DNA of 44,149 bases from Microbacterium sp. B35-30 (GCF_010634855.1 NZ_MWLQ01000036.1:1-44149); one strand, 5' to 3'. Positions 1-8,393 are shown, numbered from the stretch's first letter. The notes: a model not told the origin generated them from the sequence alone. Numbers and translations are program-made.

Positions 1-153
1 CGTGCCGAGGCATCCGTCATTCTCGTGGCGCCCCGCGGGAACGACGCCGATGCGCTGCCGACGACGCCCCGAACCGCAGGGCACTCCCCTGGATCGGCAG
101 GAATCGAACGCGACCTGACCGCGCCCGCAGGGCCGCTGTTTTCTTCGCTGTCG

Positions 154-165
154 TAGCGTGGAGGC
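154..165 (+). promoter_or_regulatory. Leaderless promoter -10 of the rhodanese gene
   Basis: TAGCGT at 154-159 lies six bases before the ATG, so transcription would begin at the start codon. The GGAGG next to the ATG is too close to act as a normal ribosome binding site. No clear -35 is visible. Confidence 0.55.
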
Positions 166-585
166 ATGACCGATGCACTCTCGTACTTCTCCGCCAAGCT
201 CGCCGTCGAGACCGACGCCTCCGACGTGTACGCCGCACAGAAGGACGGAGAGGCATTCGTGCTGGTGGACGTGCGCGGCGACGAGGCGTGGGAGCAGGGG
301 CGCATCAAGGGCGCCATCCACATGCCGTACCGCAAGATCGCGGAGCGTGCACCGCGCGAGATCGATCCTTCGACCCGCGTCGTGGTCTATTGCTGGAGCC
401 CCGGCTGCAACGCCGGCGCGAAGGGCGCCGTCGAGTTCGCGAAGCTCGGCTACGCCGTCAAAGAGATGATCGGCGGATACGAATACTGGGTGCGCGAGGG
501 CCAGCCTACCGAGAACGACGAGGGTGAACTCCCCCGCGTGTTCGACGCCCAGGTGATGGTCGTCCGCGCGAAGGTCGCGGGCTGA
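166..585 (+). CDS. Rhodanese-like domain protein
   Basis: This is a 139-residue single-domain rhodanese homologue, the usual size for a stand-alone cytoplasmic sulfurtransferase-fold protein. The N-terminal half holds the typical VLVDVRGDEAWEQGRIKGAIHMPY segment (split here as VLVDVRGDEAWEQ then GRIKGAIHMPY). The active-site loop follows as VVYCWSPGCNAGA, with the first Cys placed as the catalytic persulfide carrier and a second Cys inside the loop. Rhodaneses move sulfane sulfur to thiophilic acceptors, but the substrate of this one cannot be read from sequence. The ATG at 166 is preceded by TAGCGT and six bases, with GGAGG only one base from the start codon, so translation is probably leaderless. 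It converges on the PP2C gene with a 9-base gap. Family is certain, physiological role unknown. Confidence 0.9.
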   Translation: MTDALSYFSAKLAVETDASDVYAAQKDGEAFVLVDVRGDEAWEQGRIKGAIHMPYRKIAERAPREIDPSTRVVVYCWSPGCNAGAKGAVEFAKLGYAVKEMIGGYEYWVREGQPTENDEGELPRVFDAQVMVVRAKVAG

Positions 586-594
586 TCGGCCCGG

Positions 595-1425
595 TCAGGC
601 CGACTCGAGCCCTTCCATGAAGCGCGTCGCTGCCGCGCCGTAGAACGACGTCGGCGCGAGCTCTGCCCGGCGGGCCGCCAGGCCGCGTGTGCGCCGTAAC
701 TCAGGATCGACGACGTCGCACACAACCGCGGTGACATTGTCGCGACTGCCGGCATCGAGGGCGAGGGCGACGCACGCCTCGGCAGCTGCCGCCGCATCCG
801 GGATGTTCATCAGAAGTGCGCGGATCTCGGCATCCGGAACATAGTCGGTGAGCCCGTCGCTGCACAGCAGCCATCGATCCCCCGCCGGCGCATCGAAGGC
901 GATCACCGTGGCGGTGTCACGCTCAGCGCCGCTGAGGGACGCGGTGATGAGGTTGCGACGAGGGTGCGAGGCGGCCTCCGCGATCGACACGAGGCCTTGG
1001 TCCACCAGAGCCTGGACGAGCGAGTCGTCGCGGCTCACCTGCACCAGCTGCCCGCCGCGCAGCCGGTACGCGCGGGAGTCGCCGGTGTGAGCGAGCAGGA
1101 CGCCGCCGTCGCGCGCCACGAAGATGCCGGTGAAGGTCGTGGCCATGCCGCGGAGCGAGGGATCGCGCTCGACGTGGGCGCGCAGATCCCAGTTCGCCGA
1201 GCGCACGCTGTCCGCGAGCTGCACGGGCTCGAGCCCGTCCAGCCGACCGGCCGCCAGGCGGTGGATGAAGGTCGCCGAGGCCAGGTCGCCGGCAGGTCCG
1301 CCGCCGACCCCATCCGCGACGGCGGCTCCCCAGGACGACGTGAACGCGGCATCCTGGTTGGTCGCGCGGTGCAGACCGATGTCAGAGCACGCGGCCGCAC
1401 GCAGACGCGCCCGGGTCCCCGTCAT
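595..1425 (-). CDS. PP2C-family Ser/Thr protein phosphatase
   Basis: A 276-residue PPM/PP2C phosphatase without membrane segments, so probably cytoplasmic. Metal-binding and catalytic motifs are present in order: DIGLHRATNQDA near residue 16, VADGVGG near residue 37, LLCSDGLTDYV near residue 188 and GSRDNVTAVV near residue 228. The family removes phosphate from Ser/Thr in an Mn or Mg dependent reaction and usually opposes Hanks-type kinases. The only kinase in this window (42142-44094) is more than 40 kb away, so any partnership is speculative. The protein is close to the minimal PP2C catalytic domain and lacks the C-terminal membrane anchor typical of PstP. It lies 55 bases downstream of ctaF on the same strand, with a small hairpin between them. 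Confidence 0.9.
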   Translation of the reverse strand: MTGTRARLRAAACSDIGLHRATNQDAAFTSSWGAAVADGVGGGPAGDLASATFIHRLAAGRLDGLEPVQLADSVRSANWDLRAHVERDPSLRGMATTFTGIFVARDGGVLLAHTGDSRAYRLRGGQLVQVSRDDSLVQALVDQGLVSIAEAASHPRRNLITASLSGAERDTATVIAFDAPAGDRWLLCSDGLTDYVPDAEIRALLMNIPDAAAAAEACVALALDAGSRDNVTAVVCDVVDPELRRTRGLAARRAELAPTSFYGAAATRFMEGLESA

Positions 1426-1446
1426 GGACGGGCACCCGGGCAGTGT

Positions 1447-1462
1447 GCGTGGTGAGCCACGC
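1447..1462 (-). terminator. Possible hairpin after ctaF
   Basis: A 6-bp stem GCGTGG/CCACGC with a four-base loop lies between the ctaF stop and the PP2C start. There is no T tract, so it is at best a weak terminator. Confidence 0.25.
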
Positions 1463-1480
1463 GAAGCGTCAGATCGCCGA

Positions 1481-1945
1481 TCAGCGGGCGAAGTAGCCGC
1501 GGTAGTACTCGTACACCCAGCCGACGATGGCGACCACGAAGACGCCGATGCCGATGGGCATGAGCCAGGCGCCGACCGCGAGGCCGATCATGCCGAGCGC
1601 CGCCGAGAAGGCGAGCACGATGGGCCACCACGACCAAGGGCTGAACTCACCGAGCTCCGGGTCACCGTCGTCGATGTCGGCCGTCAGGCGGTCCTCGGGG
1701 AGCTCGCCGCCCTGGGCATTGTGCACGCGGCCGATGTAGAAGGCGATGAGCGCAGCCATCATGGCGGTGAAGAGCAGCGCGACACTGCCGACCCACTCGA
1801 TCGAGAGGGTGATCGTCTCCCACATCTGCTGGCCGCCCGTGGCGTTGGTGTCCCAATGCGAGAGCAGGTTCCACGCGGTGTAGATCACCGCCACGACCAG
1901 GAAGAACGCGGACAGCAACCACCAGAGTCCGGTGTTCGTGCGCAC
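1481..1945 (-). CDS. ctaF: Cytochrome c oxidase subunit IV (CtaF type)
   Basis: A 154-residue integral membrane protein matching the small subunit IV of actinobacterial aa3 oxidases. The first helix (GLWWLLSAFFLVVAVIYTAW) is at residues 6-27, a second (VALLFTAMMAALIAFYIG) lies near 55-75, and two closely spaced helices sit at about 105-145. The C-terminus ends in aromatic and basic residues (YEYYRGYFAR). It is an accessory subunit of the haem-copper oxidase and has no catalytic centre of its own. The GTG start lies one base after the ctaD stop, and a GAGAGGTGAAG ribosome binding site sits within the end of ctaD, so the two are translationally coupled. Gene order ctaC-ctaD-ctaF supports the call. 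ctaE and the qcr genes are not in this window. Confidence 0.92.
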   Translation of the reverse strand: MRTNTGLWWLLSAFFLVVAVIYTAWNLLSHWDTNATGGQQMWETITLSIEWVGSVALLFTAMMAALIAFYIGRVHNAQGGELPEDRLTADIDDGDPELGEFSPWSWWPIVLAFSAALGMIGLAVGAWLMPIGIGVFVVAIVGWVYEYYRGYFAR

Positions 1946-1946
1946 C

Positions 1947-3710
1947 TTACTTCACCTCTCCCTCGGCGAGGTCTGCAACCGGGGCTTCGGGGGCGTCCTT
2001 CGCCGGTCCGACGCCGACGGGGATGCCCGCCTCGGGGTGGTTCAGGTCGAACGCGGGCCGCTCGCTGCGGATGCGCGGGATCGACGTGAAGTTGTGCCGC
2101 GGCGGCGGGCACGAGGTCGCCCATTCGAGCGACGCGCCGTAGCCCCACGGGTCGTTGACCGTCACCCTGGGCGCCTTGCGCGACGTGATCCACACGTTGA
2201 AGAGGAAGGGGATCATCGAGGCGCCGAGGAGGATCGCGCCGATCGTCGACACCTGGTTCTGCCAGGTCCAGCCGTCCGCCTCGGAGTAGTCGGCGTAACG
2301 GCGGACCATGCCGTCCACGCCCAGCCAGTGCTGGATGAGGAAGGTCATGTGGAAGCCGATGAACAGCATCCAGAAGTGCACGTAGCCGAGGCGCTCGTTG
2401 AGCATCCGGCCGGTCCACTTCGGCCACCAGAAGTAGAAGCCGGCGAACATCGCGAAGACGACCGTGCCGAAGACCACGTAGTGGAAGTGCGCCACGACGA
2501 AGTACGAGTCCGACAGGGCGAAGTCGAGCGGCGGCGACGCGAGGATCACGCCGGTGAGACCGCCGAAGACGAACGACACCAGGAAGCCGAGAGCGAAGAC
2601 CATCGGCGTCTCGAACGTCACCGACCCTCGCCAGAGTGTTCCGATCCAGTTGAAGATCTTCACGCCCGTGGGCACGGCGATGAGCATCGTCATCAGGGCG
2701 AAGAAGGGCAGCAGCACGGCCCCCGTGACGTACATGTGGTGAGCCCACACCGCGACCGACAGCGCCGCGATGGCGATCGTCGCGTAGACGAGGGTCTTGT
2801 AGCCGAAGATCGGCTTTCGGCTGAAGACCGGGAAGATCTCCGAGACGATGCCGAAGAACGGCAGCGCGATGATGTACACCTCGGGGTGACCGAAGAACCA
2901 GAACAGGTGCTGCCACAGCAGCACGCCGCCATTGGCGGGGTCGTAGATGTGGGCGCCGAGGACGCGGTCCGCGGCAGCGGCGAGGATCGCGGCGGCCAGC
3001 ACCGGGAAGGCCATCAGGACCAGGATGCTGGTGATCAGCGTGTTCCACGAGAAGATCGGCATGCGCCACATGGTCATGCCGGGCGCGCGCATCGTGATGA
3101 TCGTGGTGATGAAGTTCACCGCGCCGAGGATGGTGCCGAAACCGCTCATGCCGAGGCCGAGCATCCAGAGGTTTCCGCCCGCACCCGGAGAGAAGCTGGC
3201 GTTCGCGAGCGGCTGATAGGCGAACCATCCGAACGACGCCGCGCCCTGCGGGGTGAGGAATCCGGCGACGGCGATCGTCGATCCGAACAGGAACAGCCAG
3301 AAGGCGAACGCGTTCAGACGCGGGAACGCGACATCCGGCGCACCGATCTGCAGCGGCAGGATCGCGTTCGCGAAGCCCGCGAACAGCGGCGTCGCGAACA
3401 TCAGCAGCATGATCGTGCCGTGCATCGTGAAGAGCTGGTTGTACTGCTCCTTCGTCGGGATGATCTGCATGCCGGGCTCGAAGAGCTCTGCACGGATGAT
3501 CAGCGCCATCACTCCGCCGAGGAGGAAGAAGATGACGGACGAGATGAGGTACAGGTAGCCGATCGTCTTGTGGTCGGTGGACGTGATCCACTTGACGATG
3601 ATGTTGCCCTTCTGCTCGACGCGCGAAGCGCTGAGCAGGGCGGCCTGACGCGGCGGCAGGGTGGTCGGGCGACCCTGCGTCGTCTCCTGGAGCGGAAGCG
3701 TCGTCGCCAT
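1947..3710 (-). CDS. ctaD: Cytochrome c oxidase subunit I
   Basis: A 587-residue haem-copper oxidase catalytic subunit with about twelve membrane helices. Ligand motifs are easy to place: the haem a histidine in TMHGTIM near residue 95, the CuB and cross-linked Tyr segment FFGHPEVYIIALP near residue 272, the CuB pair AHHMYVTG near residue 322, and the haem ligands VVAHFHYVVFG near residue 405. It transfers electrons from CuA through haem a to the haem a3-CuB centre, reduces oxygen to water and pumps protons. The hydrophilic N- and C-terminal tails are typical of actinobacteria. It begins three bases after the ctaC stop and runs into ctaF, forming one operon. The start with GGAGACC upstream is well supported. 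Confidence 0.98.
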   Translation of the reverse strand: MATTLPLQETTQGRPTTLPPRQAALLSASRVEQKGNIIVKWITSTDHKTIGYLYLISSVIFFLLGGVMALIIRAELFEPGMQIIPTKEQYNQLFTMHGTIMLLMFATPLFAGFANAILPLQIGAPDVAFPRLNAFAFWLFLFGSTIAVAGFLTPQGAASFGWFAYQPLANASFSPGAGGNLWMLGLGMSGFGTILGAVNFITTIITMRAPGMTMWRMPIFSWNTLITSILVLMAFPVLAAAILAAAADRVLGAHIYDPANGGVLLWQHLFWFFGHPEVYIIALPFFGIVSEIFPVFSRKPIFGYKTLVYATIAIAALSVAVWAHHMYVTGAVLLPFFALMTMLIAVPTGVKIFNWIGTLWRGSVTFETPMVFALGFLVSFVFGGLTGVILASPPLDFALSDSYFVVAHFHYVVFGTVVFAMFAGFYFWWPKWTGRMLNERLGYVHFWMLFIGFHMTFLIQHWLGVDGMVRRYADYSEADGWTWQNQVSTIGAILLGASMIPFLFNVWITSRKAPRVTVNDPWGYGASLEWATSCPPPRHNFTSIPRIRSERPAFDLNHPEAGIPVGVGPAKDAPEAPVADLAEGEVK

Positions 3711-3712
3711 GA

Positions 3713-4615
3713 TCAGTGGTCTCCCTCTTCGTCTGACGCCTCGCCGGTCGCACCCGTTCCCGGGGCGTTCTGCAGGCGGTCGTACGCGTCATTGATGTCA
3801 CCGGTCTGACCGGCGTCGCGGAGCGACTCGAGGTAGTCCTCGTACTCGTCTTCGCTCACGACCTCCACGTTGAACAGCATCGCGGAGTGGTACTCGCCGC
3901 AGAGCTCGGCGCACTTGCCGGCATAGGTGCCCTCGCGGGTCGGCGTGAAGGACCAGAAATTGTCCTTGCCGATGTACATGTCCTTCTTGTAAAGGAAGTC
4001 GATGATCCAGAACGAGTGGATGACGTCGCGCGACTGCAGCTTGATCTTGACCGTCTGGTCGACCGGCAGGTACAGCGTCGGCAGTTCCGCTTCGTCGCGG
4101 TCGCCGTTGGGAGCGCTCTGCGCCTGGACGCCCATGGTCCAGACGGTGTCGTCGTCGGACTCGCCGTCGTACTGGAAGTCCCAGGCCCACTGCTTGCCGA
4201 TCGCCGTGATCGACACGTCGGGCTCGTCGTACTGCGTCTCGAGGATCGTCTGATCGCGCGCGGTGAAGGCGAAGAAGCCGATCACCAGGATGAGGGGCAC
4301 GATCGTGTAGAAGATCTCGATCGGCATGTTGTAGCGCAGCTGGACGGGAAGGCCCATCTGACCCTTGCGACGGCGGTACGCGATCGCGGCCCACCCCATG
4401 AGGCCCCATGTGACGACGCCGACGGCGAGGAGGACGATCCAGGAGTTGACCCAGAGACCCGCGACCATGTCGGTGCGGTTCGTGGCCGGCTGGCCGTCTT
4501 CGGTGAACCCGGGGAGGAAGCCGTGCAGCTCGGTCGGGGTGCATCCGGCGAGGACTGCTGCCGTTGCGATCCCGAGCGGGAGAACGGCCCAGCGGATACG
4601 GCGTTTCGAAGGCAC
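3713..4615 (-). CDS. ctaC: Cytochrome c oxidase subunit II
   Basis: A 300-residue lipoprotein subunit that carries the CuA centre. It starts with a signal peptide ending in a lipobox, VLAGCT with Cys25 as the probable lipidated residue. Two membrane hairpin helices follow, near residues 50-75 and 95-118. The periplasmic-side cupredoxin domain has the complete CuA motif CAELCGEYHSAM near residues 236-247, with two Cys, one His and one Met in the canonical spacing. It accepts electrons from cytochrome c or directly from the bc1 complex and passes them to CtaD. The GTG start has an AAAGGTG ribosome binding site. It is the first gene of ctaC-ctaD-ctaF. A TAGACT box at 4651-4656 is a candidate -10. 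Confidence 0.97.
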   Translation of the reverse strand: MPSKRRIRWAVLPLGIATAAVLAGCTPTELHGFLPGFTEDGQPATNRTDMVAGLWVNSWIVLLAVGVVTWGLMGWAAIAYRRRKGQMGLPVQLRYNMPIEIFYTIVPLILVIGFFAFTARDQTILETQYDEPDVSITAIGKQWAWDFQYDGESDDDTVWTMGVQAQSAPNGDRDEAELPTLYLPVDQTVKIKLQSRDVIHSFWIIDFLYKKDMYIGKDNFWSFTPTREGTYAGKCAELCGEYHSAMLFNVEVVSEDEYEDYLESLRDAGQTGDINDAYDRLQNAPGTGATGEASDEEGDH

Positions 4616-4650
4616 TGTGCACCTTTCCGATCACGAACAGGACTCTTGCC

Positions 4651-4656
4651 AGTCTA
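4651..4656 (-). promoter_or_regulatory. Candidate -10 box of the ctaCDF operon
   Basis: TAGACT on the minus strand lies about 35 bases upstream of the ctaC GTG. It leaves a short leader that contains the ribosome binding site. No good -35 is visible. Confidence 0.35.
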
Positions 4657-4715
4657 GGGCAAGCGCCCAGGGGATTCAGGCCATCCGCCCAGGTTGAATC
4701 GCGTCCCGCAGATCG

Positions 4716-4759
4716 AAAAAGGCGGGCCCGGCCGCTATTCGAAGCGTGCCGGACCCGCC
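4716..4759 (-). terminator. Intrinsic terminator of erpA
   Basis: A 12-bp stem (4721-4732 with 4748-4759, one G-T wobble) and a 15-base loop are followed on the minus strand by TTTTT. It lies 24 bases beyond the erpA stop and insulates the ctaCDF operon from erpA transcription. Confidence 0.8.
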
Positions 4760-4783
4760 GGAAAAGTGTCGGAGCGCCGACCG

Positions 4784-5149
4784 TCAGTGGAAGCTGTCGC
4801 CGCAGGCGCAGGAACCGGCCGCGTTGGGGTTGTCGATCGTGAAGCCCTGCTCCGAGATGGTGTCCTTGAAGTCGATCGTGGCGCCGTCGAGGTAGGGGAC
4901 GCTCATGTCGTCGATGATGACCTCGACGCCGTCGAAGTCGACCGTCTTGTCACCGTCGAGGTAGCGCTCGTCGAAGTAGAGCTGGTAGATCAGGCCGCTG
5001 CATCCACCGGGCTGCACGGCGACGCGCAGGCGCAAGTCGTCGCGCCCCTCCTGGTTCAGCAGGTTCTTGACCTTGACGGCGGCGGCGTCGGTCAGCAGCA
5101 CACCGTGTTCGTTCGCGGTCTGCTCGGTCGTCAGTGCGGTGTCGGTCAT
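4784..5149 (-). CDS. erpA: Iron-sulfur cluster insertion protein ErpA
   Basis: A 121-residue A-type iron-sulfur carrier. The three conserved cysteines are present: one in QPGGCSGLIY around residue 60 and two in the C-terminal GSCACGDSFH. Such proteins receive [2Fe-2S] or [4Fe-4S] clusters from the assembly scaffold and deliver them to apo-enzymes. The reading frame is open 13 codons further upstream, but the ATG at 5149 has a strong GGAGG six bases before it, and the extension is Arg-rich and unlike the family. Placement beside ctaC is also seen in mycobacteria and fits a link to respiratory enzyme maturation. A terminator follows the gene. IscA/SufA paralogues are hard to separate by sequence alone, and ErpA is the usual actinobacterial assignment. 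Confidence 0.93.
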   Translation of the reverse strand: MTDTALTTEQTANEHGVLLTDAAAVKVKNLLNQEGRDDLRLRVAVQPGGCSGLIYQLYFDERYLDGDKTVDFDGVEVIIDDMSVPYLDGATIDFKDTISEQGFTIDNPNAAGSCACGDSFH

Positions 5150-5210
5150 GGCACTCCTCCGGAAGGGCCGCCCGGATCGATCATCCACTGCAGGCGGCGG
5201 GATGACGTCG

Positions 5211-5216
5211 ATTCTA
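5211..5216 (-). promoter_or_regulatory. Candidate -10 box of erpA
   Basis: TAGAAT on the minus strand would give a leader of about 55 bases carrying the GGAGG site of erpA. The expected -35 position falls at the edge of the palindrome at 5238-5271. Confidence 0.4.
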
Positions 5217-5237
5217 CGCGTGCCCGCCGAGAGGAGG

Positions 5238-5271
5238 CTCCGAGATCGGCGTGTCCACGCCGATCCCGGAG
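5238..5271. terminator. Long hairpin between the M20 peptidase gene and erpA
   Basis: CTCCG-A-GATCGGCGTG pairs with CACGCCGATC-C-CGGAG: sixteen positions per arm with one internal mismatch and a two-base centre. It starts seven bases past the M20 stop. There is no T tract, so it could be a terminator of the upstream gene or a regulatory palindrome in front of erpA. Confidence 0.5.
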
Positions 5272-5277
5272 ACTCGC

Positions 5278-6678
5278 CTACGCCTGCGGGGTGCGCGCGT
5301 CGAGCTTCTCGAGCAGCAGCGCCTCGGCCAGCACGGCGTTGCGGAACGTCTCGAGGTGCAGCGATTCATTCGGGCTGTGCGCCTTCGAATGCGGGTCCTC
5401 GACGCCCGTGACGAGGATCTGTGCGCCGGGGAACTCCCGGACCAGGTCCGCGATGAACGGGATCGATCCGCCCACACCGATGTCGACGGACTCGACGCCG
5501 TAGCCCTCGTGCAGCGCCTCCCGCGCGGCCGCGACAGCCCAGCCCGAGGTGTCGACCAGGAATGCGTCGCCGAAGTCCTGGTCGCTGAACGAGAGCTGCG
5601 CGCCGAACGGCGCGTGCTGCCGCAGGTGGGCTTCGATCGCCGCGTACGCGTCGCGTGCACGCTGACCGGGGGCGATGCGGGCGCTGATCACGACCGAGAT
5701 CTCGGGGCTGAGCGTGTTCGAGGCGTTGACGACACTCGGCGCGTCGATGCCGGTCACCGTGATCGACGGCTTGTTCCAGATGCGGCTGAGGATCGTGCCG
5801 CGGCCGATCGGCGAGACGCCGGGGGGCAGCCCCGCCTCGTCGCGCAGTGTCTCCTCGCTGTACGGCGGGGTGTCGGCATCCCGTTCCGAGAGTCCGGCCA
5901 CGGCGACCGCGCCGTCGTCGTCCCAGAGCGTCGAGAGCAGCTTGACGGTGGCCATCATGGCGTCAGGGACCGCACCGCCGAACATTCCGGAGTGCGACGC
6001 GTGCTCGAGCGTGCGCACGCTCAGGGTGAAGCGGGTGTTGCCGCGCAGCGACACCGTGAGCGCAGGAGTCTTCGCGTCCCAGTTTCCCGAGTCGGCGACG
6101 ACGATCACATCGGCGCGGAGCGCGTCGGCGTTGTCGGAGAGGAACTGTGCGAACGAGCGGGATCCCGCCTCCTCCTCGCCCTCGAAGAACAGCACGACAC
6201 CGAGGTCGAAGTCGTCGCCGATGCCCTCTTTGAGCGCGCGCAGCGCCGCGACGTGCGCCATGATGCCGGCCTTGTCGTCGGCCGCGCCGCGACCGTACAG
6301 GCGACCACTGCGGACCGTCGGCTCGAACGGCGACGACTCCCAGAGCGACTCATCGCCCACCGGCTGCACGTCGTGGTGCGCATACAGCAGGATGGTCGGC
6401 CGCCCGTTGCGGGCCGCCCGGGTGGCGAGCACGGCCGGGTTGCCCTGCTCTCCCGTCTCCGGCACCGCCGCGGTGCGGATCTCGACCGTCTCGAAGAGCC
6501 CGGTCTCGCGTACGAGGGCGGCGACGGACTCTGCGCTGCGCTGCACCTGCTCGGGGTCGAACCCCGGGAAGGCGACGGACGGGATGCGCACCAGGGTGCC
6601 GAGATCGGCGAGGGCGGACGGGATGCCGGATGCCGCGGCATCGCGCACAGCATCCTGTCGGGAGAGCTCAGACGTCAT
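5278..6678 (-). CDS. M20-family metallodipeptidase
   Basis: A 466-residue cytoplasmic di-zinc peptidase of the M20/M28 superfamily, related to Cys-Gly and Xaa-dipeptidases. Metal and catalytic motifs appear in order: LLYAHHDVQPVG near residue 90, YGRGAADDKAG near residue 122, FEGEEEAGS near residue 158, VVADSGN near residue 188 and HSPNES near the C-terminus. The inserted dimerisation domain lies in the middle. The exact substrate (dipeptides, or an N-acyl amino acid) cannot be read from sequence. The frame is open upstream, but the ATG at 6678 starts a normal N-terminus and has TAAGAT seven bases before it, which suggests leaderless transcription. It is divergent from the DUF3043 gene across 47 bases. 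Confidence 0.9.
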   Translation of the reverse strand: MTSELSRQDAVRDAAASGIPSALADLGTLVRIPSVAFPGFDPEQVQRSAESVAALVRETGLFETVEIRTAAVPETGEQGNPAVLATRAARNGRPTILLYAHHDVQPVGDESLWESSPFEPTVRSGRLYGRGAADDKAGIMAHVAALRALKEGIGDDFDLGVVLFFEGEEEAGSRSFAQFLSDNADALRADVIVVADSGNWDAKTPALTVSLRGNTRFTLSVRTLEHASHSGMFGGAVPDAMMATVKLLSTLWDDDGAVAVAGLSERDADTPPYSEETLRDEAGLPPGVSPIGRGTILSRIWNKPSITVTGIDAPSVVNASNTLSPEISVVISARIAPGQRARDAYAAIEAHLRQHAPFGAQLSFSDQDFGDAFLVDTSGWAVAAAREALHEGYGVESVDIGVGGSIPFIADLVREFPGAQILVTGVEDPHSKAHSPNESLHLETFRNAVLAEALLLEKLDARTPQA

Positions 6679-6691
6679 GCGGGTAATCTTA
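6679..6691 (-). promoter_or_regulatory. Leaderless promoter -10 of the M20 peptidase gene
   Basis: TAAGAT (6686-6691, minus strand) lies seven bases from the ATG and no ribosome binding site is present. Confidence 0.5.
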
Positions 6692-6725
6692 AGTGCACCC
6701 CTACTCCGCACATCGAGGATCATCC

Positions 6726-7322
6726 GTGGCCAAGACACCTGCAGCACCCTCGTCCAACGACGCACCGTCGGAGGGCACCGCGCTGAACGGCGTCCCCCTC
6801 GGCGGTCCCTCGCCCAAGGGACGCCCCACTCCTTCCCGCGCCGAGCAGGAGGCCGCCCGCAAGCGCCCCCTCGTCGCCGACACGAAGGAGGCGAGGGCGC
6901 GCGCGAAAGCCGACCTCGCCACTCAGCGGGAGAAGGCCCGCATCGGCATGGCCAACGGCGAGCAGCGCTATCTGCCGGCACGTGACCAGGGCCCGCAGCG
7001 CAAGTTCGTGCGCGACTGGGTCGACGGCGGCTGGCACCTCGGCGAAGCCGTCATGCCCGCGATGGTGCTCGTCATCCTGGCGACGTTCCTGCCCCTCCCG
7101 GCCGTGCAGTACTACGCCTTCGTGGGTCTGTGGATCTTCATCTTCTTCGTGATCGGCGACATGGTCATCACATCCATCACCGTCAAGCGCGCCGCCAAGA
7201 AGAAGTTCGGCGAGGGCAAGGTCGAGAAGGGCCTCGGCTGGTACGCGGCGATGCGCACCGTCCAGATGCGCTTCCTGCGTCTGCCCAAGCCGCAGGTCAA
7301 GCGCGGCCAGAAGCCGGTCTGA
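6726..7322 (+). CDS. DUF3043 domain membrane protein
   Basis: A 198-residue protein that I place in the DUF3043 family of actinobacteria. The first 110 residues are hydrophilic, rich in Pro, Ala, Lys and Arg, and contain a family-like KARIGMANGEQRYLPARDQG segment. Two adjacent membrane helices follow (about 115-135 and 137-158). A basic C-terminal tail (KRAAKKKFGEGKVEKGLGW) is probably cytoplasmic. The function of the family is unknown. The GTG at 6726 was chosen because GAGGAT lies about eight bases upstream. An in-frame codon 33 bases earlier would place the start in the divergent promoter region. The gene converges on pyrD with a 45-base gap. Confidence 0.8.
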   Translation: MAKTPAAPSSNDAPSEGTALNGVPLGGPSPKGRPTPSRAEQEAARKRPLVADTKEARARAKADLATQREKARIGMANGEQRYLPARDQGPQRKFVRDWVDGGWHLGEAVMPAMVLVILATFLPLPAVQYYAFVGLWIFIFFVIGDMVITSITVKRAAKKKFGEGKVEKGLGWYAAMRTVQMRFLRLPKPQVKRGQKPV

Positions 7323-7367
7323 GCCCGCACTGCCGCAAGCCTGCCCGCGCCGGCGTCACCGGGCTGC

Positions 7368-8393
7368 TCAGCGCCGCTTCGCGAGCCCGCGGTTGATCTG
7401 CCGCGCCCACAGCGGGCCGCGGTAGAGGAACGCCGTGTAGCCCTGCACCAAGGTCGCTCCGGCAACCAACCGCTCCCGCACGTCGTCGGCGGTCTCGACG
7501 CCGCCGACGGAGATGACGCAGAAGGCGGCAGGAACCGTCTCGCGCAGCAGTCGCAGCACCTCGAGCGCGCGCGCCTTCAGCGGCGCCCCCGACAGACCGC
7601 CGTCGCCGGCAGCGGCGACCACTGCGGGGTCGGTGACGAGCCCGTCGCGCGAGATCGTCGTGTTCGTGGCGATGATGCCGGCCAGTCCTGCATCGACGGC
7701 GAGCTCTGCGATCGCGACGACCTCGTCGTCGGGCAGGTCGGGCGCGATCTTGACCAGCAGCGGCGTGGTGCCCGCGGCCTGACGCACCGCGTCCAGCAGC
7801 GGCCGCAGCGTCTCGGCCGCCTGCAGCCCGCGGAGTCCCGGAGTGTTCGGCGACGACACATTGACGACGAGGTAGTCGGCGAGCGGCGCCAGCAGCGTCG
7901 CGCTGCGCACATAGTCGGCGGTCGCGTCCGCGACCTCGACGACCCGGCTCTTGCCGATGTTGACGCCGAGCACCGTGCGCCGCGAGCGGCGGCGCAGCCG
8001 GCGGAGCCGCGTCGCGGCAGCCGCGGCGCCGTGGTTGTTGAAGCCCATGCGGTTGACGACGGCGCGGTCCGGGATCAGGCGGAAGAGTCGCGGGCGCGGG
8101 TTGCCGTCTTGCGGGATCGCCGTCACGGTGCCGACCTCGACGTGACCGAAACCCAGCGCGTGCAGGCCCGCCGCACCCTTGACGTCCTTGTCGAAGCCCG
8201 CGGCGACACCGAACGGCGAGTCGAACGTGAGGCCGAGCGCTGTCGTCGCCAGCTGCGGGGCGGGCCGGGTGATCGCACGCGCGACCCACGAGAAGGGCGG
8301 GACCCCCAGCATCCGGATCACGACCATCGCGCTGTGGTGGGCGGACTCAGGATCCATGCGCGACAGCACGGTGCGGAAGAGGAGGGGATACAT
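7368..8393 (-). CDS. pyrD: Quinone-dependent dihydroorotate dehydrogenase (class 2)
   Basis: A 341-residue class 2 dihydroorotate dehydrogenase, which oxidises dihydroorotate to orotate in pyrimidine synthesis and passes electrons to the membrane quinone. The N-terminus MYPLLFRTVLSRMDPESAHH is the typical membrane-docking helix of class 2 enzymes and fixes the start. FMN and substrate motifs are GVAAGFDKDVKG near residue 62, NRMGFNNHG near residue 115, and VVNVSSPNTPGLR near residue 174 with the catalytic Ser expected in class 2. SVGGV near residue 295 contacts the FMN phosphate. The AGGAGGG sequence touches the ATG directly and is too close to act as a ribosome binding site, while TAGCCT sits seven bases upstream. 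nrdR ends 18 bases before the start. Confidence 0.97.
   Translation of the reverse strand: MYPLLFRTVLSRMDPESAHHSAMVVIRMLGVPPFSWVARAITRPAPQLATTALGLTFDSPFGVAAGFDKDVKGAAGLHALGFGHVEVGTVTAIPQDGNPRPRLFRLIPDRAVVNRMGFNNHGAAAAATRLRRLRRRSRRTVLGVNIGKSRVVEVADATADYVRSATLLAPLADYLVVNVSSPNTPGLRGLQAAETLRPLLDAVRQAAGTTPLLVKIAPDLPDDEVVAIAELAVDAGLAGIIATNTTISRDGLVTDPAVVAAAGDGGLSGAPLKARALEVLRLLRETVPAAFCVISVGGVETADDVRERLVAGATLVQGYTAFLYRGPLWARQINRGLAKRR

Noticed and set aside
17..256. A small minus-strand gene at the window start
   Set aside because: The translation is Arg-rich, overlaps the rhodanese start and its promoter, and has no family features.
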